Assembly (NCBI RefSeq): GCF_003991225.1
Contig: NZ_JTFC01000041.1
Coordinates: 62,001-126,000 of the forward strand
From: Candidatus Kurthia intestinigallinarum
GTDB lineage: Bacteria > Bacillota > Bacilli > Bacillales_A > Planococcaceae
Direction of reading: 5' to 3'
DNA length: 64,000 bases
Shown: in pieces, positions 17,406-26,994 of the stretch
Layout: each line of letters begins with the position of its first letter
Position numbering within the stretch: the first letter of the stretch is position 1
Made by a program: the position numbers and the translations under genes
The notes under the pieces: generated by a model
Seen by the model: the letters and a program-made list of their open reading frames with translations, nothing else
Databases searched by the model: none
What the model was told of the DNA's origin: nothing

Positions 17406-18573
17406 TGGTGTCGATTCATTAAGCACAGAAAAGAAACAATTCATCGAAGACAGTGATGTGTTAGTCGCAGGAGAGCGTGTTCTCGCCTTCTTCGATACAT
17501 ATAACGGCAAGAAAATTGTTATTAAAGGCGGGCTAAAAAAGGTCGTCGCAGACATTTTAGCGTCACAGGGCAATATCGTCATTTTAGCCTCAGGTGACCC
17601 ATTATTTTACGGCATTGGCAACTATCTTGCATCAAAAATGACACTAGAGGTATACCCGCATTTAAGTTCGGTTCAATTAGCGTTTGCGCGTCATCAATTG
17701 TCATGGCAAGACGCCAAAGTTGTGAGCTTACATGGCCGGTCAATAAAAGGCCTCGCACAAAAAATAAATGGTGAGAAAAAAGTTGCGCTGCTGACAGATG
17801 ACATCAATACACCCAATGCCATTGCCGATTATTTACTTGATTTTGGCTTTCACGAATACCGCGCCTTTGTTGCAGAGAATTTAGAGGGGGCCGATGAGCG
17901 CTGTCGCCATTTTTCATTAGAAGACATGCGTACAGCTGAATTTTCACCGCTAAATGTCGTTATTTTACACGCCACAGAAGCGCCGAAAGTTTGGCCACTT
18001 GGCATTGAAGATGAGGAATTTTCACAGCGTAAGCCCGATAAAGGCTTGATTACGAAAAAGGAAATTCGTGTGTTATCGATTCAGCAGCTAAATGTCAAAG
18101 AGGATTCGATTGTGTGGGATATTGGTACATGCACAGGGTCGATGGGCATTGAAGCCGGACGCATCGCGAAAAACGGTGCGGTGTATGCTATTGAAAAAAA
18201 TGAGCCTGACTTAGCCAATTGTTTAGAAAATCAGCGCAAATTCCGCGTGGATATGACCGCTATTCATGGCAAGGCACCGGAGCGTTTGGATGAATTTCCA
18301 AATCCAGATGCCGTATTCCTTGGCGGTACAGGCGGCAATATGAAAGATTTACTCGCGACGATTGCGGGCCGTTTAAATGAAGGTGGACGCATCGTTTTAA
18401 ATGCAGCAACGATTGAAAACTTAGCAAAAGCTGTTGAAACCTTTAAAGAATTAGGGCTTACTGTATCGATTATTCAAGCGCAAATTTCTCGCAGTAAACC
18501 AATTTTAAATATGACACGCTTTGTGCCATTAAATCCAATATACATTATTACAGCAGTTAGGGAGGAAATTTAA
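17368..18573 (+). CDS. cbiET: Cobalt-precorrin-7 C5/C15-methyltransferase, CbiE-CbiT fusion
   Basis: A 401-residue bifunctional enzyme. The CbiE part (about 1-200) is a tetrapyrrole methylase with [11 protein letters not shown]. The CbiT part (about 215-401) is a Rossmann methyltransferase with [10 protein letters not shown], which also decarboxylates the C12 acetate. Fusion is known in B. megaterium and equals CobL in aerobes. The start is TTG at 17368 with AGGAAGGG upstream, overlapping cbiD by 38 bp. Confidence 0.93.
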   Translation: MTTSIKLIGIGDSGVDSLSTEKKQFIEDSDVLVAGERVLAFFDTYNGKKIVIKGGLKKVVADILASQGNIVILASGDPLFYGIGNYLASKMTLEVYPHLSSVQLAFARHQLSWQDAKVVSLHGRSIKGLAQKINGEKKVALLTDDINTPNAIADYLLDFGFHEYRAFVAENLEGADERCRHFSLEDMRTAEFSPLNVVILHATEAPKVWPLGIEDEEFSQRKPDKGLITKKEIRVLSIQQLNVKEDSIVWDIGTCTGSMGIEAGRIAKNGAVYAIEKNEPDLANCLENQRKFRVDMTAIHGKAPERLDEFPNPDAVFLGGTGGNMKDLLATIAGRLNEGGRIVLNAATIENLAKAVETFKELGLTVSIIQAQISRSKPILNMTRFVPLNPIYIITAVREEI

Positions 18574-18574
18574 C

Positions 18575-19273
18575 ATGGCAACATTGTACGGCTTAGGGGT
18601 AGGACCTGGGGATCCAGAATTAATTACCGTAAAAGCATTCCGCATTATGAAAGAATCACCCGTCATTGCGTATCCGAAAAAGATGAAAGGCAAAAAAAGC
18701 TATGCACAGCGCATCGTTGATGTGTACGTCAGTGGCATGGATAAAGAAATGCTAGGCCTTGTATTCCCGATGACAAAGCATCAGGAAACATTGGACCGCG
18801 AGTGGAATAAGGCAGTCGATGAGGTATATGCGCGCATTGCGGCTGGAAATGATGTGGCCTTCGTGACAGAGGGTGACCCGATGCTTTATAGCACATTCAT
18901 TCACTTAATGAACTTGATGAAGGAGCGTCACCCAGAAGTTGATATTAAAATGGTGCCGGGGATTTCATCATTCAATGGCTCGGCCTCTCGTCTAGGCATT
19001 GCGCTAGGTGATGGCGATGACCATATTGCGATGATTCCAGCAGTGGATGATTACGACCAAATGCGTAAAGCAATCGAAGACCATGATGCCGTTGTGTTCA
19101 TTAAAGTCGCAAAAGTCATTGATTTAATGTTACGTGTGTTACGTGACTTAGATTTACTAGAAAAAGCACATGTGGTGACAAAAGTAACGTCTGATGAGGA
19201 AGTCATTTGGAAAACATCTGAGCTTGATGGTGTCGAGCTTGAATACTTAACATTAATGGTGGTGCGTAAATAA
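18575..19273 (+). CDS. cbiL: Cobalt-precorrin-2 / cobalt-factor II C20-methyltransferase CbiL
   Basis: A 232-residue SAM-dependent tetrapyrrole methylase. G-V-G-P-G-D-P-E-L-I-T lies near the N-terminus, T-E-G-D-P-M-L-Y-S is the second SAM contact, and V-P-G-I-S-S-F-N follows. It catalyses the first methylation after cobalt insertion. Starts one base after cbiET and ends in TAATG with cbiF. Confidence 0.93.
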   Translation: MATLYGLGVGPGDPELITVKAFRIMKESPVIAYPKKMKGKKSYAQRIVDVYVSGMDKEMLGLVFPMTKHQETLDREWNKAVDEVYARIAAGNDVAFVTEGDPMLYSTFIHLMNLMKERHPEVDIKMVPGISSFNGSASRLGIALGDGDDHIAMIPAVDDYDQMRKAIEDHDAVVFIKVAKVIDLMLRVLRDLDLLEKAHVVTKVTSDEEVIWKTSELDGVELEYLTLMVVRK

Positions 19274-20049
19274 TGAAGAAAATTTATATCGTAGGTGCTG
19301 GCCCTGGGGATCCAGATTTAGTAACAGTCAAAGGCTTAAAAATGATTCAAACGGCAGATGTCGTCATGTATACCGATTCACTTGTTAATCAAGAATTAAT
19401 CGCAAAAGCAAAGCCAGAAGCGGAAGTCGTGAAAACAGCGGGCATGCATTTAGATGAAATGGTACAAGCCATCGTCGACCGCGTTAATGACGGCAAAGTC
19501 GTAGCACGTGTGCACACGGGTGACCCGGCAATGTACGGCGCTATTATGGAACAAATGGCGATTTTAAAACAGCATGATATTACATGCGAAATCATTCCAG
19601 GCGTTAGCTCGGTATTCGCTTCAGCAGCTGCAGTGGGTGCTGAATTAACAATTCCAGACCTGACACAAACGCTTATTTTAACGCGTGCAGAAGGGCGTAC
19701 GCCTGTCCCCGAAATGGAAAAATTAAAAGACTTAGCAAGCCATCATTGTACGATTGCGTTGTTCTTAAGTGCCACTTTAACGAAAAAAATCGTCAAAGAA
19801 TTGCAAGCAGCTGGTTGGAGCGATGATACACCGATTGCCGTTGTGCAACGTGCTACATGGCCCGACCAAAAAATCGTGCGGACAACGCTCATTAACTTAG
19901 ACGAAGATATGCGTAAAAACGGCATTCGTAAACATGCGATGATTTTAGCGGGCTGGGCACTTGATCCAAACATCCACGAAAAAGATTATCGTTCAAAATT
20001 ATATGATAAAACATTTACACATGGCTTCCGTAAAGCGGTGACAGAGTAA
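19273..20049 (+). CDS. cbiF: Cobalt-precorrin-4 C11-methyltransferase CbiF
   Basis: A 258-residue tetrapyrrole methylase. Y-I-V-G-A-G-P-G-D-P-D-L-V-T opens the protein, and H-T-G-D-P-A-M-Y-G and I-P-G-V-S-S-V-F-A follow. CbiF methylates C11 before the ring is opened by CbiG. TAATG overlaps bind it to cbiL and cbiG, so the three are translated as a block. Confidence 0.93.
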   Translation: MKKIYIVGAGPGDPDLVTVKGLKMIQTADVVMYTDSLVNQELIAKAKPEAEVVKTAGMHLDEMVQAIVDRVNDGKVVARVHTGDPAMYGAIMEQMAILKQHDITCEIIPGVSSVFASAAAVGAELTIPDLTQTLILTRAEGRTPVPEMEKLKDLASHHCTIALFLSATLTKKIVKELQAAGWSDDTPIAVVQRATWPDQKIVRTTLINLDEDMRKNGIRKHAMILAGWALDPNIHEKDYRSKLYDKTFTHGFRKAVTE

Positions 20050-21167
20050 TGGTCATCGAACTACAAGAAGACGTCCTAGCGCCGATTGAGGTGAAGCACC
20101 AATATGCGGTCGTAGCGATTACAAAGCATGGTGTCGACATTGCACGTCGTTTGCATGCTAATTTTCCAAATACAGATGTTTATTATATGAGTAAATTTGA
20201 GCGCGGTGATGAGCGTGAGCATAATGTGCAGCTGTTTAAAAACAGTGTACGTATGCTTTTCCCGGCACTTTTTAAACATTATGATGGCATCATTACGATT
20301 ATTTCACTTGGTGCGGTCGTACGTATGATTGCGCCGCTTCTTGTTGATAAAAAGGTTGACCCGGCGGTTGTGGTCATTGATGACCGCGGTGACAATGTCA
20401 TTAGTATGCTGTCGGGTCACTTAGGCGGTGCTAATGCACTGACTCATACCGTAGCAGATGCACTTGGCGCCAATGCGGTTATTACAACGGCATCGGATGT
20501 ACAAAAAACGATTCCCGTTGATTTATTCGGTGCAAAATTTGGCTGGCAGTGGGATTCGGCAGAGAAGTTAACGCCTGTATCAGCCGCTGTTGTGAATGAA
20601 GAGCATGTCGCAATTGTACAAGAAGCGGGTGAGAAAAATTGGTGGATGCACGATGCCCCGATGCCGCCGAGCTTAGTGGAATATGCGTCACTTGAAAGCG
20701 CTATGGCCGCAAAACCAGATGCGGCACTGATCATTAGTCATCGTTTACTGAATGAGGACGACTTAGTTGAAAATCATGTTATTTATCGCCCGAAATCACT
20801 CGTCATTGGCATGGGCTGTAATCGTGGTACATTGGCGGAGGAAGTCGATGCCGTAATCAAGGAAACTTTACAGGAGCTTGGATTATCGATTAAAAGCGTC
20901 AAAGCACTTGTCACATTTGAGCTAAAACGTGATGAGCCATGCTTCCACGACATTACATCAAAATATGATTGGCAATTTAAATGGTATACAAAGGACGAGT
21001 TAAACAGCCAGCTTGTGACCGATCCTTCCGATACCGTCTTTAAATACACAGGAGTTTACGGCGTGAGTGAGCCAGCAGTACGACTTTACAGTGGCAATGA
21101 TGAGCTCCTACTCGTGAAGAAAAAATCAGGGAATACAACCATTTCTGTTGCAGAAATTTTATTTTAA
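20049..21167 (+). CDS. cbiG: Cobalt-precorrin-5A hydrolase CbiG
   Basis: A 372-residue enzyme that opens the delta-lactone and releases acetaldehyde in the anaerobic pathway. The N-terminal/central domains carry D-D-R-G-D-N-V-I-S-M-L-S-G-H-L-G-G-A-N (near 114-132), and the C-terminal domain carries G-M-G-C-N-R-G-T (near 253). CbiG marks the oxygen-independent route. A normal ribosome binding site precedes cbiA 12 bp later. Confidence 0.93.
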   Translation: MVIELQEDVLAPIEVKHQYAVVAITKHGVDIARRLHANFPNTDVYYMSKFERGDEREHNVQLFKNSVRMLFPALFKHYDGIITIISLGAVVRMIAPLLVDKKVDPAVVVIDDRGDNVISMLSGHLGGANALTHTVADALGANAVITTASDVQKTIPVDLFGAKFGWQWDSAEKLTPVSAAVVNEEHVAIVQEAGEKNWWMHDAPMPPSLVEYASLESAMAAKPDAALIISHRLLNEDDLVENHVIYRPKSLVIGMGCNRGTLAEEVDAVIKETLQELGLSIKSVKALVTFELKRDEPCFHDITSKYDWQFKWYTKDELNSQLVTDPSDTVFKYTGVYGVSEPAVRLYSGNDELLLVKKKSGNTTISVAEILF

Positions 21168-21179
21168 GGAGGGGACCGC

Positions 21180-22532
21180 ATGAAGCGTTTTGTCATTGCA
21201 GGGACGAATAGTGGCGTCGGAAAAACGACACTGACAATCGGTTTAATGGCCGCATTGCAAAAGAAAGGATTACGTGTACAAGGATTTAAATGTGGACCCG
21301 ACTATATCGACCCATCATTTCATAAGGCAGTAACCGGGCGTCCATCGCGTAATATCGACAGCTTTATGTTTGAAGCGGATGTCGTGCGTGATATCGTACG
21401 CCGCGCGACACAGGGCAGTGATATTGGCATTATTGAAGGTGTGATGGGCTTTTATGATGGTAAGGACCCACTATCGAATGTCGGTTCCACCGCAGACATT
21501 GCGGTCATAACAGAAACACCGGTTGTCCTAGTCGTCAACTGTGGTGCAATGGCGCGTAGTGCAGCGGCGATTGTGAAAGGCTTCCAGCTATTATCAGATA
21601 AGCCGAATATCGTCGCCGTTATCGCCAATCAGGTCGGGAGTGCAAGTCACTTTAAGATTGTTAAAACAGCTATTGAAGCGGAGTGCGATGTGCCGGTCAT
21701 TGGCTATTTAAAGAAAAATAGTGAGCTGCATATGCCGAGTCGTCATTTAGGGCTCATTCCAGCGCTTGAACGCGGGGAAATGCAAGGCTACTTCGATGAC
21801 CTAGCGGCACTTGTGACGGATACGATTGATATTGATGCCCTACTTGCACTAACAGAGGTACCGGAATTAACGGTTCCAACATCGATTTTTGATGAAAAAA
21901 AGGCGGCTTGCTGTACGATAGCGGTTGCACATGATGCGGCCTTTAACTTCTATTACGAGGAAAATATCGAGTTACTGCAAGCAAATGGCGCAAATATCGC
22001 CTACTTCTCACCGCTTGCAAATGAAGAGGTACCAGCAGAAGCGGATGGTCTTTATATCGGTGGAGGGTTCCCAGAGGAATTTGCGAATATTTTAGCTACT
22101 ACTACACAAGCGAAAGAATCGATTCGCTCCTTTATTGCCGCGGATAAGCCTGTATTTGCAGAGTGCGGTGGCTTTATGTATTTAACGGAGGCCATTGAGA
22201 CATTAGATGGTAGACGATTTGATATGGTTGGCGCGATTCCAGGTGTCACCAAAATGCAGGGCAAACGTGTAGCGCTCGGTTATCGTGAGATTTTTGGTAA
22301 AAAGGACAACTTCTTATTAGACGAGGGGATGCTTGCGAAGGGGCATGAATTCCATTATTCAACGTATGAGCAAGGGCCAGAGCAATTTGCTTATGACACA
22401 AAAAGTCGATTTAAGGCGAAGGGGGAAGGCTATATGCAGGGGAATATCGTCGCTGGTTATACGCATTTCCACTTTGCTTCAAATCCAGAAGTTGCAGCGC
22501 GCTTTGTTCGTGCCTGCGTAAAAGGGGAGTAA
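21180..22532 (+). CDS. cbiA: Cobyrinate a,c-diamide synthase CbiA
   Basis: A 450-residue glutamine- and ATP-dependent amidase. The N-terminal dethiobiotin-synthase-like domain has the P-loop G-T-N-S-G-V-G-K-T-T. The C-terminal class I glutamine amidotransferase domain has nucleophile C329 in A-E-C-G-G-F and a terminal histidine in T-H-F-H-F-A-S. It amidates the a and c side chains. AGGAGGGG precedes the ATG. Confidence 0.94.
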   Translation: MKRFVIAGTNSGVGKTTLTIGLMAALQKKGLRVQGFKCGPDYIDPSFHKAVTGRPSRNIDSFMFEADVVRDIVRRATQGSDIGIIEGVMGFYDGKDPLSNVGSTADIAVITETPVVLVVNCGAMARSAAAIVKGFQLLSDKPNIVAVIANQVGSASHFKIVKTAIEAECDVPVIGYLKKNSELHMPSRHLGLIPALERGEMQGYFDDLAALVTDTIDIDALLALTEVPELTVPTSIFDEKKAACCTIAVAHDAAFNFYYEENIELLQANGANIAYFSPLANEEVPAEADGLYIGGGFPEEFANILATTTQAKESIRSFIAADKPVFAECGGFMYLTEAIETLDGRRFDMVGAIPGVTKMQGKRVALGYREIFGKKDNFLLDEGMLAKGHEFHYSTYEQGPEQFAYDTKSRFKAKGEGYMQGNIVAGYTHFHFASNPEVAARFVRACVKGE

Positions 22533-22535
22533 GAC

Positions 22536-23312
22536 ATGTACGGAACAGTTTATTTAGTTGGCGCAGGTCCAGGGGATCCAAAATTAATTACGGTCAAAGG
22601 TTTAGAATGCATTCAACAGGCAGATGTTATTGCATATGACCGCCTTGTCAATAAGGAGTTGTTAGCACAGGCGAAGCCAGATGCTGAGCTTATTTATTGT
22701 GGTAAGGAACCTGGACGTCATCATTTTATTCAAGAGGAAATTCATCAATTACTCGTTGAAAAGGCAAAAGAAGGTAAAACCGTGACCCGTCTAAAAGGCG
22801 GCGATCCATTTGTTTTTGGGCGCGGTGCTGAGGAAGCGGAAGTATTACGTGCGGCAGGTATTCGCTATGAAGTCGTGCCTGGTATTACGGCCGGGATTGC
22901 AGCGCCAGCTTATGCGGGCATTTCGGTGACGCATCGTGAAATGGCCTCAAGCTTTGCGATTATTACGGGGCATGGCCGCGATTCAAAGGGCCAAGATACG
23001 ATTAAATGGGAGCACATCGCCACAGGTATTGATACATTAGCCTTTTATATGGGCGTTGGAAACTTGCGCTATATTGCAGACCAATTAATGACATATGGTC
23101 GCCCGCGTACAACGCCGGTTGCGATTATTGAAAAAGGTACGACTGCCCAGCAGCGTACAATTACCGCCACACTAGAAACAATTGCTGACGAGGCAGTAAC
23201 ACAACAAATTAAAAACCCAGCAATGGTACTTGTCGGTGAGGTTGCGAGTCTACATGACACACTTGCCTGGGTCGAGGAGGAAGCACAATATGTCAATCAT
23301 TCAGGAAATTAA
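22536..23312 (+). CDS. cobA: Uroporphyrinogen-III C-methyltransferase (SUMT)
   Basis: A 258-residue SUMT that makes precorrin-2 from uroporphyrinogen III. It has V-G-A-G-P-G-D-P-K-L-I-T, Y-D-R-L-V and R-L-K-G-G-D-P-F-V-F-G-R-G, the full SUMT signature set. It lacks the CysG dehydrogenase/ferrochelatase half, so it matches the cysGA gene of the B. megaterium operon. Supplies the pathway entry; sirohaem synthesis may share it. Confidence 0.94.
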   Translation: MYGTVYLVGAGPGDPKLITVKGLECIQQADVIAYDRLVNKELLAQAKPDAELIYCGKEPGRHHFIQEEIHQLLVEKAKEGKTVTRLKGGDPFVFGRGAEEAEVLRAAGIRYEVVPGITAGIAAPAYAGISVTHREMASSFAIITGHGRDSKGQDTIKWEHIATGIDTLAFYMGVGNLRYIADQLMTYGRPRTTPVAIIEKGTTAQQRTITATLETIADEAVTQQIKNPAMVLVGEVASLHDTLAWVEEEAQYVNHSGN

Positions 23313-23850
23313 ACAGCGTCGTGCCATTCGTAATTACGAAGACCGCCCTGTTGAAAAAGAAAAAATCGAACAATTATTAGATGTAGCAACGTATGCCCCA
23401 ACGGACCGTTTACGTGAGCCTTGGCATTTTTACGTGCTTGGTGCGGAAAAGAAAAAAGCATATGAAGCATTAGCTACAGCTTATTTAGAAGAACGTTTTC
23501 CAACGAAGCCACATCTTGTTGAAAGTTCAATGAAAGTTGTGTTAACAACACCGACCGTTATCGTTGTGACAGCGAAGCAAGTAGCAGGGGATGCGGATGC
23601 GACCGAGGATGATATTTTCGCGACAAGCTGTGCTGTACATGCGATGTGGCTAGCAGCGCGCGAATTAGGACTTGGCTTTGTATGGCGCACACGCGGCGTT
23701 GGGCTTGTCCATGATGCACGTCTACCCGAATTTATTGGTGCGGCGAATGATGAAAAAGTGATCGGCACAATTTTCATTGGTTACCCAGCGGATGAAGAAG
23801 TAAACGTAACGAAGCGTACGCCATTTGAGGAGAAAACGACATGGCTGTAA
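23290..23850 (+). CDS. cbiY: Nitroreductase-family flavoprotein, CbiY-like
   Basis: A 186-residue FMN-dependent nitroreductase fold. The N-terminal R-R-A-I-R-N-Y-E-D-R-P-V (FMN phosphate contact) and the C-terminal G-T-I-F-I-G-Y-P-A are typical. An upstream in-frame start lies inside cobA; the ATG at 23290 has GAGGAGG and was chosen. It occupies the place of cbiY in the B. megaterium operon. A role in reducing cobalt before adenosylation or another redox step is plausible but unproven. A BluB role in lower-ligand synthesis is less likely from length and motifs. Confidence 0.8.
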   Translation: MSIIQEIKQRRAIRNYEDRPVEKEKIEQLLDVATYAPTDRLREPWHFYVLGAEKKKAYEALATAYLEERFPTKPHLVESSMKVVLTTPTVIVVTAKQVAGDADATEDDIFATSCAVHAMWLAARELGLGFVWRTRGVGLVHDARLPEFIGAANDEKVIGTIFIGYPADEEVNVTKRTPFEEKTTWL

Positions 23851-24380
23851 GACGCGGCTTATTTTTACTATACACTGGCGATGGCAAAGGGAAAACAACG
23901 GCTTCACTTGGCGTGACATTACGCGCTATTGGACGAGGCTTACATGTGGAGTATTTACAATTTATTAAAAATCCACAGCGTACATACGGGGAGCAACTTG
24001 CGCTACAAAAACTCGGTGTCGACATGAAGCAGATGGGCATTGGCTTTACATGGACGAAAACGCCTGAGGAGCATCGCGAGGCGCTACAAAAAGCATGGGC
24101 CATTACAAAGGAAAAGCTTGCGGATGAATCAATTGATTTACTCGTATTAGATGAGCTCAATAATGCATTAGCTATTTCAAAATTCCCAGTAGACGACGTG
24201 CTACCACTTGCGGAAGTTGTTGAGGCGATTCGAAATCGTCCGGCATCGATGCATTTAGTTGTCACAGGGCGTAGTGCGAAGCAGGAGCTGATTGATTTAG
24301 CAGATCTTGTATCAACGATTGATGCAACGAAGCATTATTATGAAGAAGGCATTCCGGCAGTAAAAGGGCTCGAATTCTAA
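23841..24380 (+). CDS. cobO: Corrinoid adenosyltransferase, CobO/BtuR type
   Basis: A 179-residue ATP:cob(I)alamin adenosyltransferase of the CobA/CobO/BtuR family. The P-loop is Y-T-G-D-G-K-G-K-T-T-A-S near residue 12, and V-L-D-E-L-N-N-A-L and V-V-T-G-R are conserved. It attaches the upper adenosyl ligand to the corrinoid. The ATG overlaps cbiY by 10 bp with GAGGAG upstream. Confidence 0.93.
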   Translation: MAVRRGLFLLYTGDGKGKTTASLGVTLRAIGRGLHVEYLQFIKNPQRTYGEQLALQKLGVDMKQMGIGFTWTKTPEEHREALQKAWAITKEKLADESIDLLVLDELNNALAISKFPVDDVLPLAEVVEAIRNRPASMHLVVTGRSAKQELIDLADLVSTIDATKHYYEEGIPAVKGLEF

Positions 24381-24392
24381 GGGGGAATTCAG

Positions 24393-25892
24393 GTGAAAGC
24401 AAAGGCGGTTATGATTCAGGGAACGTCATCAGATGTCGGGAAAAGTATGCTAGCGACAGCGCTTTGTCGGCATTTTTCGAATGCAGGATTTCGTGTCGCA
24501 CCGTTTAAATCACAAAACATGGCGCTGAATTCATTTGTGACGACAAGTGGTGGCGAAATCGGACGTGCGCAAGGGGTGCAGGCGGAAGCAGCGCGCGTCG
24601 ATGCAACAACGGATATGAACCCGATTTTATTAAAGCCAAAGCATGATATGATGTCAGAAATTATCGTCCATGGTAAGCATCACTTAGATATGACGGCGCG
24701 TGATTATCGTCATAAATTTGTTGATGAGGCCCTGCCGATTGCAGAGGCTGCGATTCAACGTCTCCAGGAGCAGTATGATGTTATCGTCCTTGAAGGAGCA
24801 GGGAGTCCTGCGGAAATAAACTTAAAGGCGCGAGATATTGCGAATATGAAAATGGCGCATGCGGCGGATGCCGATGTGTTGCTTGTAGCTGATATTGACC
24901 GAGGCGGTGTGTTTGCGTCGATTGTCGGCACATTGGCCCTGTTAGATGACGACGAACGTGCACGCGTAAAGGGCATTATTATTAATAAATTTCGCGGCAT
25001 GAAAGAACTGCTTGATGATGGGCTCGTGTGGCTGGAGGACTATACAGGCATTCCGGTTTTAGGTGTTGTACCGTATATGAATGTTCAAATTGAAGCAGAG
25101 GATTCGCTCGCCTTATCGGCACTACGTTTTAAAAAGCCGAAGCGGGATGAATTCGCGATTGATGTGGCGGTCATTCAGCTACCGCGTATTTCAAACTTTA
25201 CCGATATAGATCCACTGATGGATGAGCCGGGTGTTGGCGTACGCTTTGTGAAAACTACTGCGGACTTTGGAAAGCCAGATGTCGTCATTTTACCCGGCAC
25301 GAAAAGCACGATTTACGATTTACGCTGGCTACGTGAAACGGACCTTGATGCATGCGTATTACAGCATGCACGTCAGTCGAAGCCAGTCATTGGCATTTGC
25401 GGCGGCTATCAAATGCTAGGTGAGCAGTTGCTTGACCCACATGCTATTGAAGGCGATGGTCGGGACGAGCTTGGACTCGCATTATTGCCGATTACGACGA
25501 CATTTGTCGGTGAAAAACGAACCGTTCAAATGTCCGGCACACGCTATGGTACAGAGGACATCTTAACCGGTTATGAAATTCATCTAGGACGTACGGAGCG
25601 CACTGCAGATTGTGCACCATTTTTATTATTAGACAATGGACGAACAGATGGTGCCGTTTGTGAGCATGTGCTAGGCACGTATTTCCATGGAATCTTCCAT
25701 AATCGCGCCTTTACACGTGAGCTAGTGAATACCTGGCGTACCCAAAAGGGCCTCGCACCGCTATCAGAGGAAGTTCAATCAGAAAAAGAACTGCGCGAGC
25801 AGGCGTATAATATTGCGGCTGAGCATTTTGAGCAAGCTATCGACATGGACAAACTGTACCGCATTATGGGCTTAGAGCGCGTAATGCAATAA
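24393..25892 (+). CDS. cobQ: Adenosylcobyric acid synthase CobQ/CbiP
   Basis: A 499-residue ATP- and glutamine-dependent amidase that adds four amides (b, d, e, g) to give adenosylcobyric acid. The P-loop is G-T-S-S-D-V-G-K-S near residue 10. The glutaminase triad includes C336 in G-I-C-G-G-Y-Q-M-L and H432 in Y-F-H-G-I-F-H. GTG start with GGGGGAA upstream. Last gene of the operon; a terminator follows at once. Confidence 0.94.
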   Translation: MKAKAVMIQGTSSDVGKSMLATALCRHFSNAGFRVAPFKSQNMALNSFVTTSGGEIGRAQGVQAEAARVDATTDMNPILLKPKHDMMSEIIVHGKHHLDMTARDYRHKFVDEALPIAEAAIQRLQEQYDVIVLEGAGSPAEINLKARDIANMKMAHAADADVLLVADIDRGGVFASIVGTLALLDDDERARVKGIIINKFRGMKELLDDGLVWLEDYTGIPVLGVVPYMNVQIEAEDSLALSALRFKKPKRDEFAIDVAVIQLPRISNFTDIDPLMDEPGVGVRFVKTTADFGKPDVVILPGTKSTIYDLRWLRETDLDACVLQHARQSKPVIGICGGYQMLGEQLLDPHAIEGDGRDELGLALLPITTTFVGEKRTVQMSGTRYGTEDILTGYEIHLGRTERTADCAPFLLLDNGRTDGAVCEHVLGTYFHGIFHNRAFTRELVNTWRTQKGLAPLSEEVQSEKELREQAYNIAAEHFEQAIDMDKLYRIMGLERVMQ

Positions 25893-25897
25893 TCTGG

Positions 25898-25928
25898 GAG
25901 ATTACGTGAAAACGTAGTCTCTTTTTTA
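25898..25928 (+). terminator. Terminator of the cbi biosynthesis operon
   Basis: GAGATTACGT-gaaa-ACGTAGTCTC followed by a T-run, six bases after the cobQ stop. Confidence 0.88.
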
Positions 25929-25956
25929 TATAATGGAAAATAAAGGGGTTGGTGAA

Positions 25957-26526
25957 ATGTTTACAGAAGCGCAGTTAAAAGCATTGATTCGTGGCGAAGT
26001 TGTAGGGGATAGGTATCCATATGATACACCAGAAGAGCAGGTACTTATAAATTATTTAAAACCGATTCAAGAAGAAATGAAGCGACAGCATATCCAATGT
26101 CGCCTTGCGAGTGACTATTTTGATAGTGGCTATGCCTCGTATATCCAGCTACTTTGCTATGAAAAAGAGCATCAGCTAATAGAGGGAAATGAAGTGACAA
26201 TCAAAGGATTACATGTCTTAGTGAGCCGCCTCGCACCGGTCGTTGTCATCGGACAAGCTGAAGAGACGAGCTGTTATGATGAGGACGGCGAAGAAGAGAC
26301 TAGTAGCTATACGCTTTTAAGTCATCCGCAACAGCTAGAACTTGAAACAACGTCACTTCAACAATTAGCGCAAAAACTAGAGCGCTTGTTCATGAAATAT
26401 CACTTAACGATTTTACATAAGGAAGATGTCGACAAGGCATTACCTTTTAAAGCAAAAATCCCAACTATTTTTCGTAAGCCAAAAGATTATTTAATATGGG
26501 ATGCTATTTTTTACTGGAAGGATTGA
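25957..26526 (+). CDS. Conserved-looking protein of unknown function
   Basis: A 189-residue soluble protein, acidic in the middle (a D/E-rich stretch near 105-120), with a C-terminal aromatic tail (I-W-D-A-I-F-Y-W-K-D). No family recognised. An ATG eight codons upstream exists, but 25957 has AAAGGGG at better spacing. The next gene starts four bases after its stop, so the pair is co-transcribed. Confidence 0.6.
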   Translation: MFTEAQLKALIRGEVVGDRYPYDTPEEQVLINYLKPIQEEMKRQHIQCRLASDYFDSGYASYIQLLCYEKEHQLIEGNEVTIKGLHVLVSRLAPVVVIGQAEETSCYDEDGEEETSSYTLLSHPQQLELETTSLQQLAQKLERLFMKYHLTILHKEDVDKALPFKAKIPTIFRKPKDYLIWDAIFYWKD

Positions 26527-26530
26527 GTAG

Positions 26531-26932
26531 ATGCGGAGTACATTAAAATCTTTATGGATGAGTAGTATCGCGGCACTTACCGCATTTATGATTGTAGAGC
26601 TGGTCATCAATGTGTACCGATTAAGTCGCCTATTTGCATTAGAACTCACGTATACGCTGTTATTCATCGGTATAATAAATGGTGTGTTGCTCATTGGCGC
26701 AGCCGTTTATTTGTATCGAATTTTAAATTATACGACCAATGCATGGCTCACTACAGCTTTGGCATTGATGCTATTTTATACATTGCTTCAACTGTTCACA
26801 TATTTCTGGCCGCTCCATCATGCCGAAGCACTGTTTCCGATTTTTAATGTGTTTATCTATGGCTTTATCGCGGTTTATTTTCTTGCTCTTTTCGGCATGC
26901 TTTCTTTTTTAAAGCGACAACAACTAGCCTAA
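26531..26932 (+). CDS. Four-helix membrane protein of unknown function
   Basis: A 133-residue protein with four clear hydrophobic segments (about 9-28, 36-61, 72-92, 98-124) and a short basic tail (L-K-R-Q-Q). No motif identifies it. It is coupled to the preceding soluble gene, with GGAAGG in that gene's end as ribosome binding site. Confidence 0.65.
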   Translation: MRSTLKSLWMSSIAALTAFMIVELVINVYRLSRLFALELTYTLLFIGIINGVLLIGAAVYLYRILNYTTNAWLTTALALMLFYTLLQLFTYFWPLHHAEALFPIFNVFIYGFIAVYFLALFGMLSFLKRQQLA

Positions 26933-26994
26933 ATTAATTATGAAACATTTCCCGGAGTTATCCGTAGAATAATTACTGGTAAGGGAGGTTTCCA

